A program made the position numbers and the translations under genes. Positions 32,770-41,727 of a stretch of 64,000 nucleotides of DNA are shown one piece after another. Source of the stretch: Emticicia fluvialis (GTDB lineage Bacteria; Bacteroidota; Bacteroidia; Cytophagales; Spirosomataceae); NCBI RefSeq assembly GCF_024793945.1, contig NZ_JANUSD010000017.1:1-64000 (forward strand), given 5' to 3'. The notes under the pieces were generated by a model. That model did not search any database. It saw nothing but the letters and a program-made list of their open reading frames with translations, and had not been told where the DNA came from. How positions within the stretch are numbered: the first letter of the stretch is position 1; every line of letters begins with the position of its first letter.

Positions 32770-34044
32770 TTACACCAGATGATTCTGGTTATCTCTCATT
32801 TTAAAGCCCTTCAATACTTGCTCTTTATTAAAAGAACCTTCTTTTTCGAGTACCTCAATGTACTCGGCCAGCAGGTCAAGCAGGTTTGTAACGTCTTCCA
32901 CTGTCTGGTAAAGGCTCAGTGAAATACGGAAACCTGAGTGTTTTACAGGCACCGCCGGAACAGTTGATGGGCTAAGAAGGAATTCTTTGCTCATTAAAAA
33001 CTGCGAGAACCGTATCAGTAATTCTACACTACCCAGGCCTAAAAAGAACTGTGGTGTGTGCGAATAATTAACAATTGGCAGGTTCAGGGCCTGTGCCTTT
33101 TGTTTAAATACAGTAATGAGTTCGTTAAGGCGCATTTGTCGTTCGTATATCTCGTCAGACAAATGAATATCTGCAATGCACGATGCCGCCGTTATACCGG
33201 CATGCAAAGTAGGTGCCGAGAAACGCAATGCACCGCCACAATTATAAACGGTTTGTTTGGTTAGCTGATTCGGGAATATCAGTGCCGAGCTGAAGGCGCC
33301 AAAGCCTTTGTTGAGCGACGTAATGACATACATTTTCTCATGCCGTGGTATGTTATGCAGGGCATAGCCTTTGCCGTTCTGACCAATCCAGCTCATGCCG
33401 TGGGCATCATCAATGTACACCTTAAATTTATCATACGCGTTCAGAAGTGTTTCCACGTCTTTCAATGGTGCCAGGTCGCCGTGCATAGAGTAAACGCTGT
33501 CGGCCAGGTACCAGACATTATCAAACTTTTCGCTCAGCATTTTAATTCTTCTTTCAAGCATATCCATCTGGCTGTGCTTGATCACTTCTACATGGTAGCC
33601 GTCGGCTTTTAAAGTGTTGGCAGCCAACTGAACACTCTCATGTACGAACTGGTCGAGAATTACGGCATCATTTTTGCCTATGATTACAGGCAGGTAGGCG
33701 AAGTGCCCTAAAGTAGTGCAAGACGAAAGAAATGTAGGTAAGCCAAAAATCTTTTCCAGCTTTTCTTCCAGCTCCAGGTAGTGGTCAAAAGACATATACA
33801 TTCTGGAAATAGAAGTTTGCATGCCGTACTTTCTGATGCCCTCAATGGCCGCTTCCTTTACCCGCTCATCGTTTTCAAAGGCAAGATAATTGTTAGACAT
33901 GAAACTGGTGTAAGATTTTCCGTTCAGCGAAATAGAACGGCCGGGCTGATCGCCCTGCTGAGCTCTTACCTGGATAAGACCAAGGTCGCGTGCTGAACTG
34001 AATACATCATTAACATACGACATTTGTTTTGGCAATTCTTTCAT
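32770..34044 (-). CDS. Alpha-oxoamine synthase-family PLP enzyme
   Basis: 424 aa, fold type I. Features of the family: YTSFMSNNYLAFENDERVKE near the N-terminus, the aspartate YIDDAHGMSWIG that contacts the PLP ring nitrogen, the Schiff-base lysine in SLNKGFGAFSSALIF, and GFRISLSLYQT near the end. Relatives are 2-amino-3-ketobutyrate CoA ligase, serine palmitoyltransferase and 8-amino-7-oxononanoate synthase, which condense an amino acid with an acyl-CoA. The divergent active-site surroundings (LNKGFG rather than SKAFG) mean the acyl donor cannot be named. No pathway neighbours give a hint. Confidence 0.85.
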   Translation of the reverse strand: MKELPKQMSYVNDVFSSARDLGLIQVRAQQGDQPGRSISLNGKSYTSFMSNNYLAFENDERVKEAAIEGIRKYGMQTSISRMYMSFDHYLELEEKLEKIFGLPTFLSSCTTLGHFAYLPVIIGKNDAVILDQFVHESVQLAANTLKADGYHVEVIKHSQMDMLERRIKMLSEKFDNVWYLADSVYSMHGDLAPLKDVETLLNAYDKFKVYIDDAHGMSWIGQNGKGYALHNIPRHEKMYVITSLNKGFGAFSSALIFPNQLTKQTVYNCGGALRFSAPTLHAGITAASCIADIHLSDEIYERQMRLNELITVFKQKAQALNLPIVNYSHTPQFFLGLGSVELLIRFSQFLMSKEFLLSPSTVPAVPVKHSGFRISLSLYQTVEDVTNLLDLLAEYIEVLEKEGSFNKEQVLKGFKMRDNQNHLV

Positions 34045-34406
34045 AATTGATTTTGTTTTAGAATGGCTAATAGTTAAAAAAGAGGGTTAAACATAAATGA
34101 TATAAATTATCAAAGAACGAAGCATTTTTGTGTAAATACTGACTTTACCGACAAATGGTAAGAATTTAAAGATAAACGGTAAGAAATCGGATATTATCAG
34201 TAATTTGCTATGCCCGAAATCTTCTGAAATATCAGCATTCAAGGGTTTTTTGGCAGCCTTACCCCCCTGAAAGCACCCGAATGCTCAAAAAATAAAAAAT
34301 TAAAATTATTGAGATACCCGACCCGAATCAGGGAAATTTCAAGAACTTTTTAATAGCTTTGTTCTCAATTTAGTTAAGTCCAAACCGAACTTCGATTAAT
34401 TAACTC
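34045..34406. other. Divergent intergenic region
   Basis: Between the oxoamine synthase and membrane-protein starts. It contains TAGCTTTG (34354-34361), a plausible -7 element for the membrane-protein gene, 45 bp before its ATG. GGTAAGAA occurs twice near 34156-34182. No open frame. Confidence 0.4.
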
Positions 34407-35216
34407 ATGCAGAGAGTTATTACTGTATTACTGGCGATACTGGTAATATTCAATATTTACGTCTTTCTGAATGATAGCCGTACCGCACTGCTGATAGGGG
34501 CAACAATGTTAATGCCACTGCTGGGAGTGTACTATGGATTTGCCAGAAAATGGGCGTTTGCCAGTATCGACAAACTCATGTACTTTGCCTGTTTTATAGG
34601 CGCCTTCAGCGACCTCTCCATTTACCTCAACTACCACGGCAATGGCGAACTAATCCAGATTTCACTCGCCTGCATTGTGCACTTGGTTTATATAATAATT
34701 TTTCAGAAAGAAGGCACCCGTGTTTACAACCTTCAATGGAAAAACAGTTTAAAGCTGGCTTTCCCTGCCAGTTTTGTTTTCTTTTTTTTCGGTTTCGTTC
34801 TACTGAAAGTAATACCAGACACCGTTTTTCTTGTAACGGTTTTATACGCTTTTGAATTGTTTGTTTTATTGGTATTGGGTTATTTCAGGCCTGTAAACAA
34901 AAAAAGTTACTGGGTTGGGGTAACTGGTGTTACCATTATTCTGGTGAAAGATATTCTCTACAGCGAGTTTTATTTTATTAATCAAGACAAGACCATTCAT
35001 GCCCTGATGGATGTAACCAATGCGCTGGCCTATTATTCAATCACGCTGGCGGTGGCCCTTAACCAGAACGATAAAACCACAACACCCAATTATCCGGGTT
35101 TTATTTCAAAATTTATAAAATTCATTTCCCGGTCTCACATGGCACGTATGGTGTCGCTCAAATTCATTAATCTGCGGTATCAAATCAGCCTCCTTTATCG
35201 TAGTAACCGGCATTAA
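34407..35216 (+). CDS. Polytopic membrane protein, YhhN-like candidate
   Basis: 269 aa with about eight hydrophobic helices across the length (for example VITVLLAILVIFNIYVF, LIGATMLMPLLGVYYGF, FVFFFFGFVLLKVIPD, FLVTVLYAFELFVLLVL) and a basic C-terminus. The overall size and eight-helix arrangement, with ending SITLAVALNQND, resemble YhhN/TMEM86 (lysoplasmalogenase-like) proteins, but no catalytic residue can be confirmed. Followed by ytxJ 81 bp downstream on the same strand. Confidence 0.5.
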   Translation: MQRVITVLLAILVIFNIYVFLNDSRTALLIGATMLMPLLGVYYGFARKWAFASIDKLMYFACFIGAFSDLSIYLNYHGNGELIQISLACIVHLVYIIIFQKEGTRVYNLQWKNSLKLAFPASFVFFFFGFVLLKVIPDTVFLVTVLYAFELFVLLVLGYFRPVNKKSYWVGVTGVTIILVKDILYSEFYFINQDKTIHALMDVTNALAYYSITLAVALNQNDKTTTPNYPGFISKFIKFISRSHMARMVSLKFINLRYQISLLYRSNRH

Positions 35217-35297
35217 AGCCTGCTGTTTTCTCTGTTGCTGCCGAAACTTTTAAGTTTAGCTTTTGGTTTAAAGCATAAATAAACAAAGTAAACGCGC

Positions 35298-35636
35298 ATG
35301 AACTGGCAGACCATCAATAACGAATTGCAGATTGAGGAAATCAGACAAAAATCTTTTCAGCATCCGGTATTAGTATTCAAACATAGCACTACGTGTTCAA
35401 TAAGTGCGGCATCGCTTGGCAGAATGGAACGCGCCTGGGACACTACCAAAGCCCGGGGCATAGAACCTTATTATCTTGACCTGCTGCAGTTCAGGGGAAT
35501 CTCTAACAAAATAGCGCAGGATTTTGCCGTTGAGCATCAGTCGCCACAGGTATTATTGATTAAAAACGGAGCGTGCGTTTATGATGCTTCTCATTTCGAC
35601 ATCCGGTTTGATGAGCTTGTAAACCAGGTATCTTAA
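35298..35636 (+). CDS. ytxJ: Bacillithiol-system thioredoxin-like protein YtxJ
   Basis: 112 aa with a thioredoxin-like fold. The active-site segment is FKHSTTCSISAASLG, with the single Cys followed by Ser-Ile-Ser typical of YtxJ/BrxC. The cis-Pro strand is HQSPQVLLIKNGACVY. BrxC-type proteins reverse bacillithiol mixed disulfides on proteins in the cytoplasm. Its presence suggests the organism makes bacillithiol. Ends just before a strong hairpin shared with the convergent osmC-like gene. Confidence 0.85.
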   Translation: MNWQTINNELQIEEIRQKSFQHPVLVFKHSTTCSISAASLGRMERAWDTTKARGIEPYYLDLLQFRGISNKIAQDFAVEHQSPQVLLIKNGACVYDASHFDIRFDELVNQVS

Positions 35637-35646
35637 ATACATACAA

Positions 35647-35675
35647 CCCGGGGGACACACGGCGTATCCCCCGGG
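35647..35675. terminator. GC-rich hairpin between ytxJ and the OsmC gene
   Basis: CCCGGGGGA pairs with TCCCCCGGG around an 11-base loop. It lies between two convergent stops. No long T tract. Confidence 0.7.
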
Positions 35676-35683
35676 AATATCAT

Positions 35684-36112
35684 TTAAACGGTTTCGGCAA
35701 CGTGCCAGTTAAAGTTAAATACCTGCGCAATATCAGGGTGCAGGCTCAGAGCCACAGGGCAGGTATGCGCCACACGGATATACTTGTGCTTTACTTCTTC
35801 GCTTAGTTCTTCAGGTGTTTGCATGTTAAAATTCACCTCAATTTTTACTATTCTGCGAGGCAACTCTGCCGACATAATTTTCGTCACTTCAATAGTTGAA
35901 CCCGTGAAATCAATTTCATCGCGGCGGGCCGTTATGCCCATGATGGTCATGGCACAACTGCCTAATGAGGTTGCGGTGAGATCGGTAGGCGAAAAAGCTT
36001 CTCCTTTTCCATGATTATCAACCGGGGCGTCTGTTACTATTTGTGTGCCCGATTGAAGGTGTACGGCTTCCGTACGAAGCTCGCCAAGGTAAGTAATTTT
36101 TGAAGTCGGCAT
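35684..36112 (-). CDS. OsmC-family peroxidase-like protein
   Basis: 142 aa. OsmC motifs: GKGEAFSPTDLTATSLGSC with the first redox Cys (about 53), an EVTKIMSAELPRRIVKIEV strand, and VAHTCPVALSLHPDI with the second Cys. These proteins reduce organic hydroperoxides with dithiol or lipoyl donors. Being convergent with the bacillithiol-linked ytxJ fits an oxidative-stress neighbourhood. The nearby lipA makes a possible lipoyl electron donor, but that is only proximity. Confidence 0.9.
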   Translation of the reverse strand: MPTSKITYLGELRTEAVHLQSGTQIVTDAPVDNHGKGEAFSPTDLTATSLGSCAMTIMGITARRDEIDFTGSTIEVTKIMSAELPRRIVKIEVNFNMQTPEELSEEVKHKYIRVAHTCPVALSLHPDIAQVFNFNWHVAETV

Positions 36113-36230
36113 TTTTTAAAAAGAAATTTTTAGAATTTGTGGCATTTTCTTGAATAATGCTAACCAAATTTACGTTTAAAATAAGTATTTTGCAAAAAAA
36201 CCGTTTCGGTAAACAATTTAAAATAATTTA

Positions 36231-37115
36231 ATGTTGCTATCAGTAGAAAAAAATCTACATTTAGATATTGTCAATGGTAGTAACAGAATCATAAATTTTT
36301 CGCCCGTGAAAATAGGTGTACTAAGTTTGGCGCTTTTGCTTGTTTTTTCAGGCGGTTTTGCGCAAAGAAGGTCTTCTACCCCACCACCGCCTGTTGTAAA
36401 TAAACCTGATTCTAAAAAAACAGAGCGTAAAAAAGAAGACTATAAAATGCTGGCTTATGGTTTAACTACCAACACCAACTCCGGCCTGCTGGGGGGCTTT
36501 GTTGTGCGGCACTCTAAATCTATAGGTACTTATAAATGGAACCCGGTTCATCAGTACATTGCCTTTGAGGCGGTCAATATCAAAAACAACAAAGAGCGGT
36601 CTGAACCCACCATCATTGCCAACCGTATTATTTATGGCAAAACCAACTATTTATTCTCGCTTCGCCCGCAATATGGCCGTGAGATAGTTTACTTCAGAAA
36701 AAACGGTGAAGACGGCATTGGCATAAGTGTAATTGCAGCCGTTGGCCCATCGTTGGGCTTACAAAAACCCTATTATATTAAATATGACCGAGACGGCAAA
36801 GGCGCTGTAGATGTGGTTCAGTTTGACCCCAACATTCATACAGACTTTAACCGTATTCAGGGGTCTGCGGGTATCTGGCAGGGCTTGTTTACCAGTATGA
36901 AAGTTATACCGGGTGCCCATGCCAAGCTGGCCGCCAATATAGATATCAATACTTTTGGCAACAACATGACAGGCTTTGAAGTTGGCCTTACGGCAGAGTA
37001 TTTCAGTAAAACACCTGAAATTATGTCGAACCAATTAACCACCAATTCGCGTTTCTATACTGCAGGCTACCTGACCATTTATTTTGGCAGCAAAAAACAA
37101 AGTAAAACCAAGTAA
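36231..37115 (+). CDS. Hypothetical outer-membrane beta-barrel-like protein
   Basis: 294 aa. A signal peptide lies after a longer leader (VKIGVLSLALLLVFSGGFAQ), so translation may start at a later codon than 36231. A proline-rich, charged linker (RRSSTPPPPVVNKPDSKK) follows. The rest alternates hydrophobic and polar residues as in a small outer-membrane barrel (LLFSLRPQYGREIVYFRK, FEVGLTAEYFSKTPEIM), ending AGYLTIYFGSKK. No catalytic motif. In Bacteroidota such proteins are usually annotated as hypothetical; family not recognised. Confidence 0.65.
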   Translation: MLLSVEKNLHLDIVNGSNRIINFSPVKIGVLSLALLLVFSGGFAQRRSSTPPPPVVNKPDSKKTERKKEDYKMLAYGLTTNTNSGLLGGFVVRHSKSIGTYKWNPVHQYIAFEAVNIKNNKERSEPTIIANRIIYGKTNYLFSLRPQYGREIVYFRKNGEDGIGISVIAAVGPSLGLQKPYYIKYDRDGKGAVDVVQFDPNIHTDFNRIQGSAGIWQGLFTSMKVIPGAHAKLAANIDINTFGNNMTGFEVGLTAEYFSKTPEIMSNQLTTNSRFYTAGYLTIYFGSKKQSKTK

Positions 37116-37152
37116 TCTGCATTAAAATGTTTTACAGAAGTATGAAAACTTA

Positions 37153-37160
37153 TACTTTTG
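37153..37160 (+). promoter_or_regulatory. -7 element of lipA
   Basis: TACTTTTG fits TAnnTTTG and lies 43 bp upstream of the lipA ATG. No strict TTG at -33. Confidence 0.45.
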
Positions 37161-37203
37161 TACCTTGTAGGGCCGTTGCCTCAAACTATTAGCAGAAAAG
37201 ATT

Positions 37204-38079
37204 ATGACAGATACACCCGTTGTACTCACCGAACAACGAACACGCCGCCCCGATTGGTTGAGGGTAAAGTTACCTATAGGCGACAATTTTAAAAAAGTAC
37301 GTAGTTTAGTTGATGAGCATAAGCTGCACACCATCTGCCAGTCGGGCAATTGCCCCAATATGGGCGAATGCTGGGGAGAAGGAACAGCCACTTTTATGAT
37401 TCTGGGCAATGTTTGTACGCGTAGTTGTACGTTTTGTGCCGTAGCCACCGGCAGGCCCAACGAATACGATACCGACGAACCCCGCCGCGTTGCGGAAGCC
37501 ATTAAGCTGATGCAGGTAAAGCATGCTGTGCTTACGTCGGTCAACCGTGATGAGTTAAAAGATAAAGGTGCCGAAATCTGGTATCAGACCGTAAGAGCAG
37601 TGAAAGAAACCTCACCGCAAACCACCATTGAGACGCTGATACCTGATACTAAAAGTAACTGGGAGGCATTGTATAGAATGATATCAGCCGGGCAGGAGGT
37701 TGTTTCACATAACATGGAAACCGTTGAACGCCTGTATCGTAATGTACGCCCGCAGGCCAAATATGCACGAAGCCTTGAACAAACACGCCGAACCAAAGAG
37801 TATGGCAAGCGCACCAAGTCTGGCATTATGCTGGGGCTGGGCGAAACCAGAGACGAAGTCTTTCAAGCAATGGACGACCTGGCAGAAAACGGGCTGGATA
37901 TTCTGACTCTGGGCCAGTACCTGCAACCTACCAAGATGCACCATGAAGTAATTGAGTTTATACACCCGGATACCTTTGCCATGTATAAAGAAGAAGGCCT
38001 GAAACGGGGTATAAAATACGTTGAATCGGGGCCGCTGGTGCGTTCAAGTTACCATGCCGAGCGCCACGTACATGTGTAG
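37204..38079 (+). CDS. lipA: Lipoyl synthase
   Basis: 291 aa radical-SAM enzyme that inserts two sulfurs into octanoyl groups on lipoyl domains. Both iron-sulfur sites are visible: the auxiliary cluster CQSGNCPNMGECW (Cys-x4-Cys-x5-Cys) and the radical-SAM CTRSCTFCAV (Cys-x3-Cys-x2-Cys). The C-terminal RSSYHAE with the auxiliary-cluster Ser ligand is present. Length is normal. lipB is not adjacent. A strong terminator follows. Confidence 0.97.
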   Translation: MTDTPVVLTEQRTRRPDWLRVKLPIGDNFKKVRSLVDEHKLHTICQSGNCPNMGECWGEGTATFMILGNVCTRSCTFCAVATGRPNEYDTDEPRRVAEAIKLMQVKHAVLTSVNRDELKDKGAEIWYQTVRAVKETSPQTTIETLIPDTKSNWEALYRMISAGQEVVSHNMETVERLYRNVRPQAKYARSLEQTRRTKEYGKRTKSGIMLGLGETRDEVFQAMDDLAENGLDILTLGQYLQPTKMHHEVIEFIHPDTFAMYKEEGLKRGIKYVESGPLVRSSYHAERHVHV

Positions 38080-38100
38080 TATTGATAAATAAGATATTTC

Positions 38101-38136
38101 AGAAAAGCCCCAATTCATATAAATCGGGGCTTTTCT
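38101..38136 (+). terminator. Hairpin terminator after lipA
   Basis: AGAAAAGCCCC pairs with GGGGCTTTTCT around an AT-rich loop. Confidence 0.85.
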
Positions 38137-38299
38137 GTAGGTTTACATACATATATATCATCAAAACAATCTCCCCTCCTTTTCAAGTAGGAGTACCCTA
38201 AACTAGGCAATGATAATCGCTTATTTTAGGGGGAGGTGGTTAATGACGCCTGTAAAGTTCTCATTAACTTTACTATCCTGTTTAGCAGGCATTCATCCC

Positions 38300-39484
38300 A
38301 TGAAACACTACGACTACATTATCTGTGGTGGCGGCATGGCCGGGCTTTCGCTGGCTTACTATCTAAAAAACAGTAAGCTGGCCGATAAATCTGTGCTGAT
38401 AATTGAGCCACAGGAGAAAAACACGAACGACCGCACCTGGGCATTCTGGGAACGAGGCATAAACACGTTTGAATCTGTTTTGATAAAAAAATGGGAGAAT
38501 GTACAGCTGATTGATGCCTACGGCAACAAACAGATGTTAGATATGGGCGGCTATCAGTATAAGTTGCTGCGCGGAAAAGATTTTTATGATTTTGTAAAAG
38601 CCGACCTTCAAAGGCATCAACCAATTGAATGGCTGAAAGATAGCGTAAACAGCATAAAAGATAATGCAAATAGTGTAGTGGTAGAAACCACCGACGGACA
38701 GGCCTATGAAGCTGCTCTGGTATTTGACAGCACCTATCAACTTAACCTTACCCAGCCACTTAACCACAATCTGCTGCAGCATTTTAAAGGATACGTAGTT
38801 AAAACAGCCCAAGCTGCCTTCAACCCGGATGTGCCAGTACTGATGAATTTCAATATTGATCAGAAGCAAGATTGCCGGTTTATGTATTTGCTGCCATTAG
38901 ATGCCCATACTGCTTTGGTTGAATACACCATTTTCAGTGAAACACTCCTACCATCTGACGATTATGATGCAGCCTTAAGAGATTATCTGAATAACGATTT
39001 GCAATTGCAGGATTATCAGATTCTGGAAGAAGAGTTTGGTGTGATACCCATGAGCGACGTACCCACTACCGAACGCCCAAGCCCACGTGTGGTAAGAATT
39101 GGCACCGCAGGCGGATATACCAACCCTGCCACCGGATACACCTTTGCCAATACGCAAAGAAAACTAAAGAAGCTGGTTGAAAACCTTGAGCAGACGGGTT
39201 CACCTAAAATAGAAGCAAGTATTTTCGACAACCGCTTCCGGTTCTATGCCTCGGTACTTCTGAATGTGCTGGAACAAAAACGGCATAGCGCTGCCGACAT
39301 TTTTGCCATGCTTTACCGCAAAAACCCTCCGGCCCGCGTTTTTAGCTTTTTAGATGGCCACACCACTTTGGCAGAAGAGTTACAGATAATGAACTCAGTA
39401 CCCCGGGGCAAGTTTCTGGCCGCGGTGGGTGCCGTAATTATTCGTAAAACCAAAGCCTGGCTTAACGGTCAACTTCACCCATAA
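38300..39484 (+). CDS. crtY: Lycopene beta-cyclase (CrtY/CrtL type)
   Basis: 394 aa from the ATG at 38300, which places the Rossmann motif DYIICGGGMAGLSLAYYL at the N-terminus; earlier starts in the same frame are not family-like. The NDRTWAFWERG block and the later GTAGGYTNPATGYTFAN segment are typical of FAD-dependent lycopene cyclases, which form beta-ionone rings. No other carotenoid gene lies nearby, so the cyclase is solitary here. Its 3' end overlaps the convergent nuoD by 23 bp. Confidence 0.85.
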   Translation: MKHYDYIICGGGMAGLSLAYYLKNSKLADKSVLIIEPQEKNTNDRTWAFWERGINTFESVLIKKWENVQLIDAYGNKQMLDMGGYQYKLLRGKDFYDFVKADLQRHQPIEWLKDSVNSIKDNANSVVVETTDGQAYEAALVFDSTYQLNLTQPLNHNLLQHFKGYVVKTAQAAFNPDVPVLMNFNIDQKQDCRFMYLLPLDAHTALVEYTIFSETLLPSDDYDAALRDYLNNDLQLQDYQILEEEFGVIPMSDVPTTERPSPRVVRIGTAGGYTNPATGYTFANTQRKLKKLVENLEQTGSPKIEASIFDNRFRFYASVLLNVLEQKRHSAADIFAMLYRKNPPARVFSFLDGHTTLAEELQIMNSVPRGKFLAAVGAVIIRKTKAWLNGQLHP

Positions 39485-40676
39485 CAATATCAATAGAGCC
39501 GATAGCGGCTATCAGGTCGGCAATCATGCCCCCGCGCGAAATCTCGGGCAGTACAGAAAGGTTGTTAAACGAACAGGCGCGCGCCTTTACCCTCAAAGGA
39601 ACATCAGACCGGCCATCAGTTCTAAAATAGAAACCCAGCTCGCCTTTGGTACTTTCGGCGCGGGCGTAAAAATCCATTTTCTGAGGGCGAATCTTCTTTG
39701 GCACCACAGCCTGAGGGTCAAACTCCGGCGTGCGGTTATATTCTTTGGTGAGTTTCTCCAGACATTGCTCAATGATTCTGATAGACTCGTGGCACTCCAA
39801 CACCCGAACATAGTTTCTGTCCCAGCAGTCGCCCACTTTGCCAACCAGCCCTTTGCCAATGGGTACATCAAAATCAATTTCCGGATACACAGAGTAGCCA
39901 TCCACCTTGCGTAAATCCCACCTCAGACCCGAGCCCCTCAGCACCGGCCCTGTGCAGCCGTAATTAATAGCCACAGGCAGCGGCAAAACTGCTACGTTAG
40001 CAGTACGGTTAATAAAAATGTGGTTGTCTATTACGAGTTGCTGCAACTCAACCAGCTTGGGTTTCAGGTATTTTATCAAAGACAGGCAACGGTCTTCAAA
40101 ACCAACGGGCAGGTCATAAAACAAGCCTCCTACCCATATATAATTATATAACATACGTGCGCCGCAGGTCCATTCAAGCATACGCAAGATGTGTTCACGG
40201 TCACGGAACAACCACAAGAAAGGAGTATAAGCGCCTATATCGAGCGCATAAGTGCCAATAGCAATAAAGTGCGAGGCTATGCGGTTCAGCTCAGCCACCA
40301 GCACCCTGATGTACTCTACCCGTTTGGGAATGTCTTTATCTATGCCCAGCATTTTTTCAACACCCATTACATAGGCGTGTTCGCTGTTCATTGCGCCCAG
40401 GTAATCAAGGCGGTCTACAAATGGAATAGTCTGATTAAACGGTAAGCTCTGCGCGTGTTTTTCAAAACAACGGTGCAGATACCCCAGGTGAGGTATTACG
40501 TCAACCACAATCTCGCCATCAGTAACCACCTCCAGCCTTAGCACTCCGTGCGTTGACGGGTGCTGAGGCCCCAGATTCAGAATCATCTCTTCCGACTTCA
40601 GGTTTTCAGGCTTATACTTATTGGGCTCTGACTCCGTCAGGTTATCGGGGCGGTATTTATATTGTATATTGTTCAA
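39462..40676 (-). CDS. nuoD: NADH-quinone oxidoreductase subunit D
   Basis: The 49-kDa complex I subunit that forms the quinone site with NuoB. Family blocks: EEMILNLGPQHPSTHGVLRL, HLGYLHRCFEKHAQSLPF, RLDYLGAMNSEHAYVMG and RGGMIADLIAAIGSIDIVMG at the C-terminus. The first in-frame ATG upstream (40775) adds a non-family leader. The N-terminus aligns best from the TTG at 40676 (NNIQYKYRPDNLTES), giving 405 aa. The next ATG, at EEMILNLG, would cut conserved sequence. No other nuo gene is adjacent, so the complex I genes are dispersed. Tail-to-tail overlap with crtY. Confidence 0.9.
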   Translation of the reverse strand: MNNIQYKYRPDNLTESEPNKYKPENLKSEEMILNLGPQHPSTHGVLRLEVVTDGEIVVDVIPHLGYLHRCFEKHAQSLPFNQTIPFVDRLDYLGAMNSEHAYVMGVEKMLGIDKDIPKRVEYIRVLVAELNRIASHFIAIGTYALDIGAYTPFLWLFRDREHILRMLEWTCGARMLYNYIWVGGLFYDLPVGFEDRCLSLIKYLKPKLVELQQLVIDNHIFINRTANVAVLPLPVAINYGCTGPVLRGSGLRWDLRKVDGYSVYPEIDFDVPIGKGLVGKVGDCWDRNYVRVLECHESIRIIEQCLEKLTKEYNRTPEFDPQAVVPKKIRPQKMDFYARAESTKGELGFYFRTDGRSDVPLRVKARACSFNNLSVLPEISRGGMIADLIAAIGSIDIVMGEVDR

Positions 40677-40816
40677 AATGCAATTATAAAAATGTAAATT
40701 GTCAAACGTTGTAGGTTCAAAATTCTGAACTGCTACGGTAAATTCGGTAATTCCGGGTTCAAACATGAGCCACATGCCATGCGGCTCTACCTGATTCAGC
40801 GGTTTTTAATGCCGCC

Positions 40817-41698
40817 TCACTTCTTCAAAATTACGAAAATATTACTTACAGACCGTTCTCCGGCATGGTCAAATATTTTATTGTCAGACGGGTAATTAAC
40901 AACACCGTTTTCAGGTTGCCCCTCAATATACATGGTAGTAGAACCTCCCCCGTCAAAATTGACAGCATCCTTGCATTTTAATGCTTTGGTAAGAGCCGTT
41001 AATTCGTGGAGCGTCATACCGTGCGACTCCTTGCTGCGGCCATCAACGGTTATTAAAAGTAACTTCTTATCGGTGGTTATACAGGCGCAGGTTCTGGGGT
41101 GGCGGTTGTCGTTAAAAGATGTTTTCTCCAGTTTTACGGCTTCGCCATCAGCTAATAATAAAGGGCCGGTTAGCAGCACATTTTCAGCAGGCAGGCTTTT
41201 CTCCCAACCCGGTGTAAGCCCACCTTTCAGAATTTTCACACGGTTACGATGAATAACAACCGCCGCAATCACATTTCTGGGCAAACGTGCCACATTGGCC
41301 ACCCGGGTGGTGTCTATTACACGGCCATCAATTTTCAGGTAATCAACTGCGCCCCCGTTTTTCATATCAAAGAATCCGGCGTTTACTGCTGCCAATGCTC
41401 CGCTTTTTGCTGCCAGCTGGCTGGTAGGTAAAAGCAATCGTCTGGCGGTGGTATCCGTCTTTTTTTCATCTGCGGCCACAAAACCAAACCTGACCTTCTT
41501 ATTTTTCTGTTTACTTTCCAGCACGTTTATCATCTGGCTGGTGCCCATCAGGTTTTTATCATTAAAATGGTAGTTTTTCCAGACAACGCCAAAGCCTAAA
41601 TTCAGGGTTTTCCAGGGGGTTGCATTTAGGTTAAGAGAGTCTTTCTGTGCGTAGCAAATCTGTGTAAACAGTAAAAGGCCAAGGATTTTTTTATACAT
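40817..41698 (-). CDS. Exported phosphodiester glycosidase-family protein
   Basis: 293 aa with signal peptide (MYKKILGLLLFTQICYAQ). The NAGPA/phosphodiester glycosidase domain (PF09992) is clear: SGALAAVNAGFFDMKNGGAV, TCACITTDKKLLLITVDGRS and CKDAVNFDGGGSTTMYIEGQ, with the conserved Asp-Gly-Gly-Gly-Ser. Animal members remove GlcNAc from phosphodiester caps; bacterial ones act on cell-wall or glycan phosphodiesters. The stop lies 41 bp before the upstream extension of the nuoD frame. Divergent from the glycosylase gene. Confidence 0.88.
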   Translation of the reverse strand: MYKKILGLLLFTQICYAQKDSLNLNATPWKTLNLGFGVVWKNYHFNDKNLMGTSQMINVLESKQKNKKVRFGFVAADEKKTDTTARRLLLPTSQLAAKSGALAAVNAGFFDMKNGGAVDYLKIDGRVIDTTRVANVARLPRNVIAAVVIHRNRVKILKGGLTPGWEKSLPAENVLLTGPLLLADGEAVKLEKTSFNDNRHPRTCACITTDKKLLLITVDGRSKESHGMTLHELTALTKALKCKDAVNFDGGGSTTMYIEGQPENGVVNYPSDNKIFDHAGERSVSNIFVILKK

Positions 41699-41716
41699 TT
41701 GAAGGTATTATTTTGC

Positions 41717-41724
41717 CAAAAGTA
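41717..41724 (-). promoter_or_regulatory. -7 element of the phosphodiester glycosidase gene
   Basis: TACTTTTG on the minus strand, 18 bp upstream of the ATG at 41698. It falls just before the divergent glycosylase ATG at 41728. Confidence 0.45.
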
Positions 41725-41727
41725 CTG

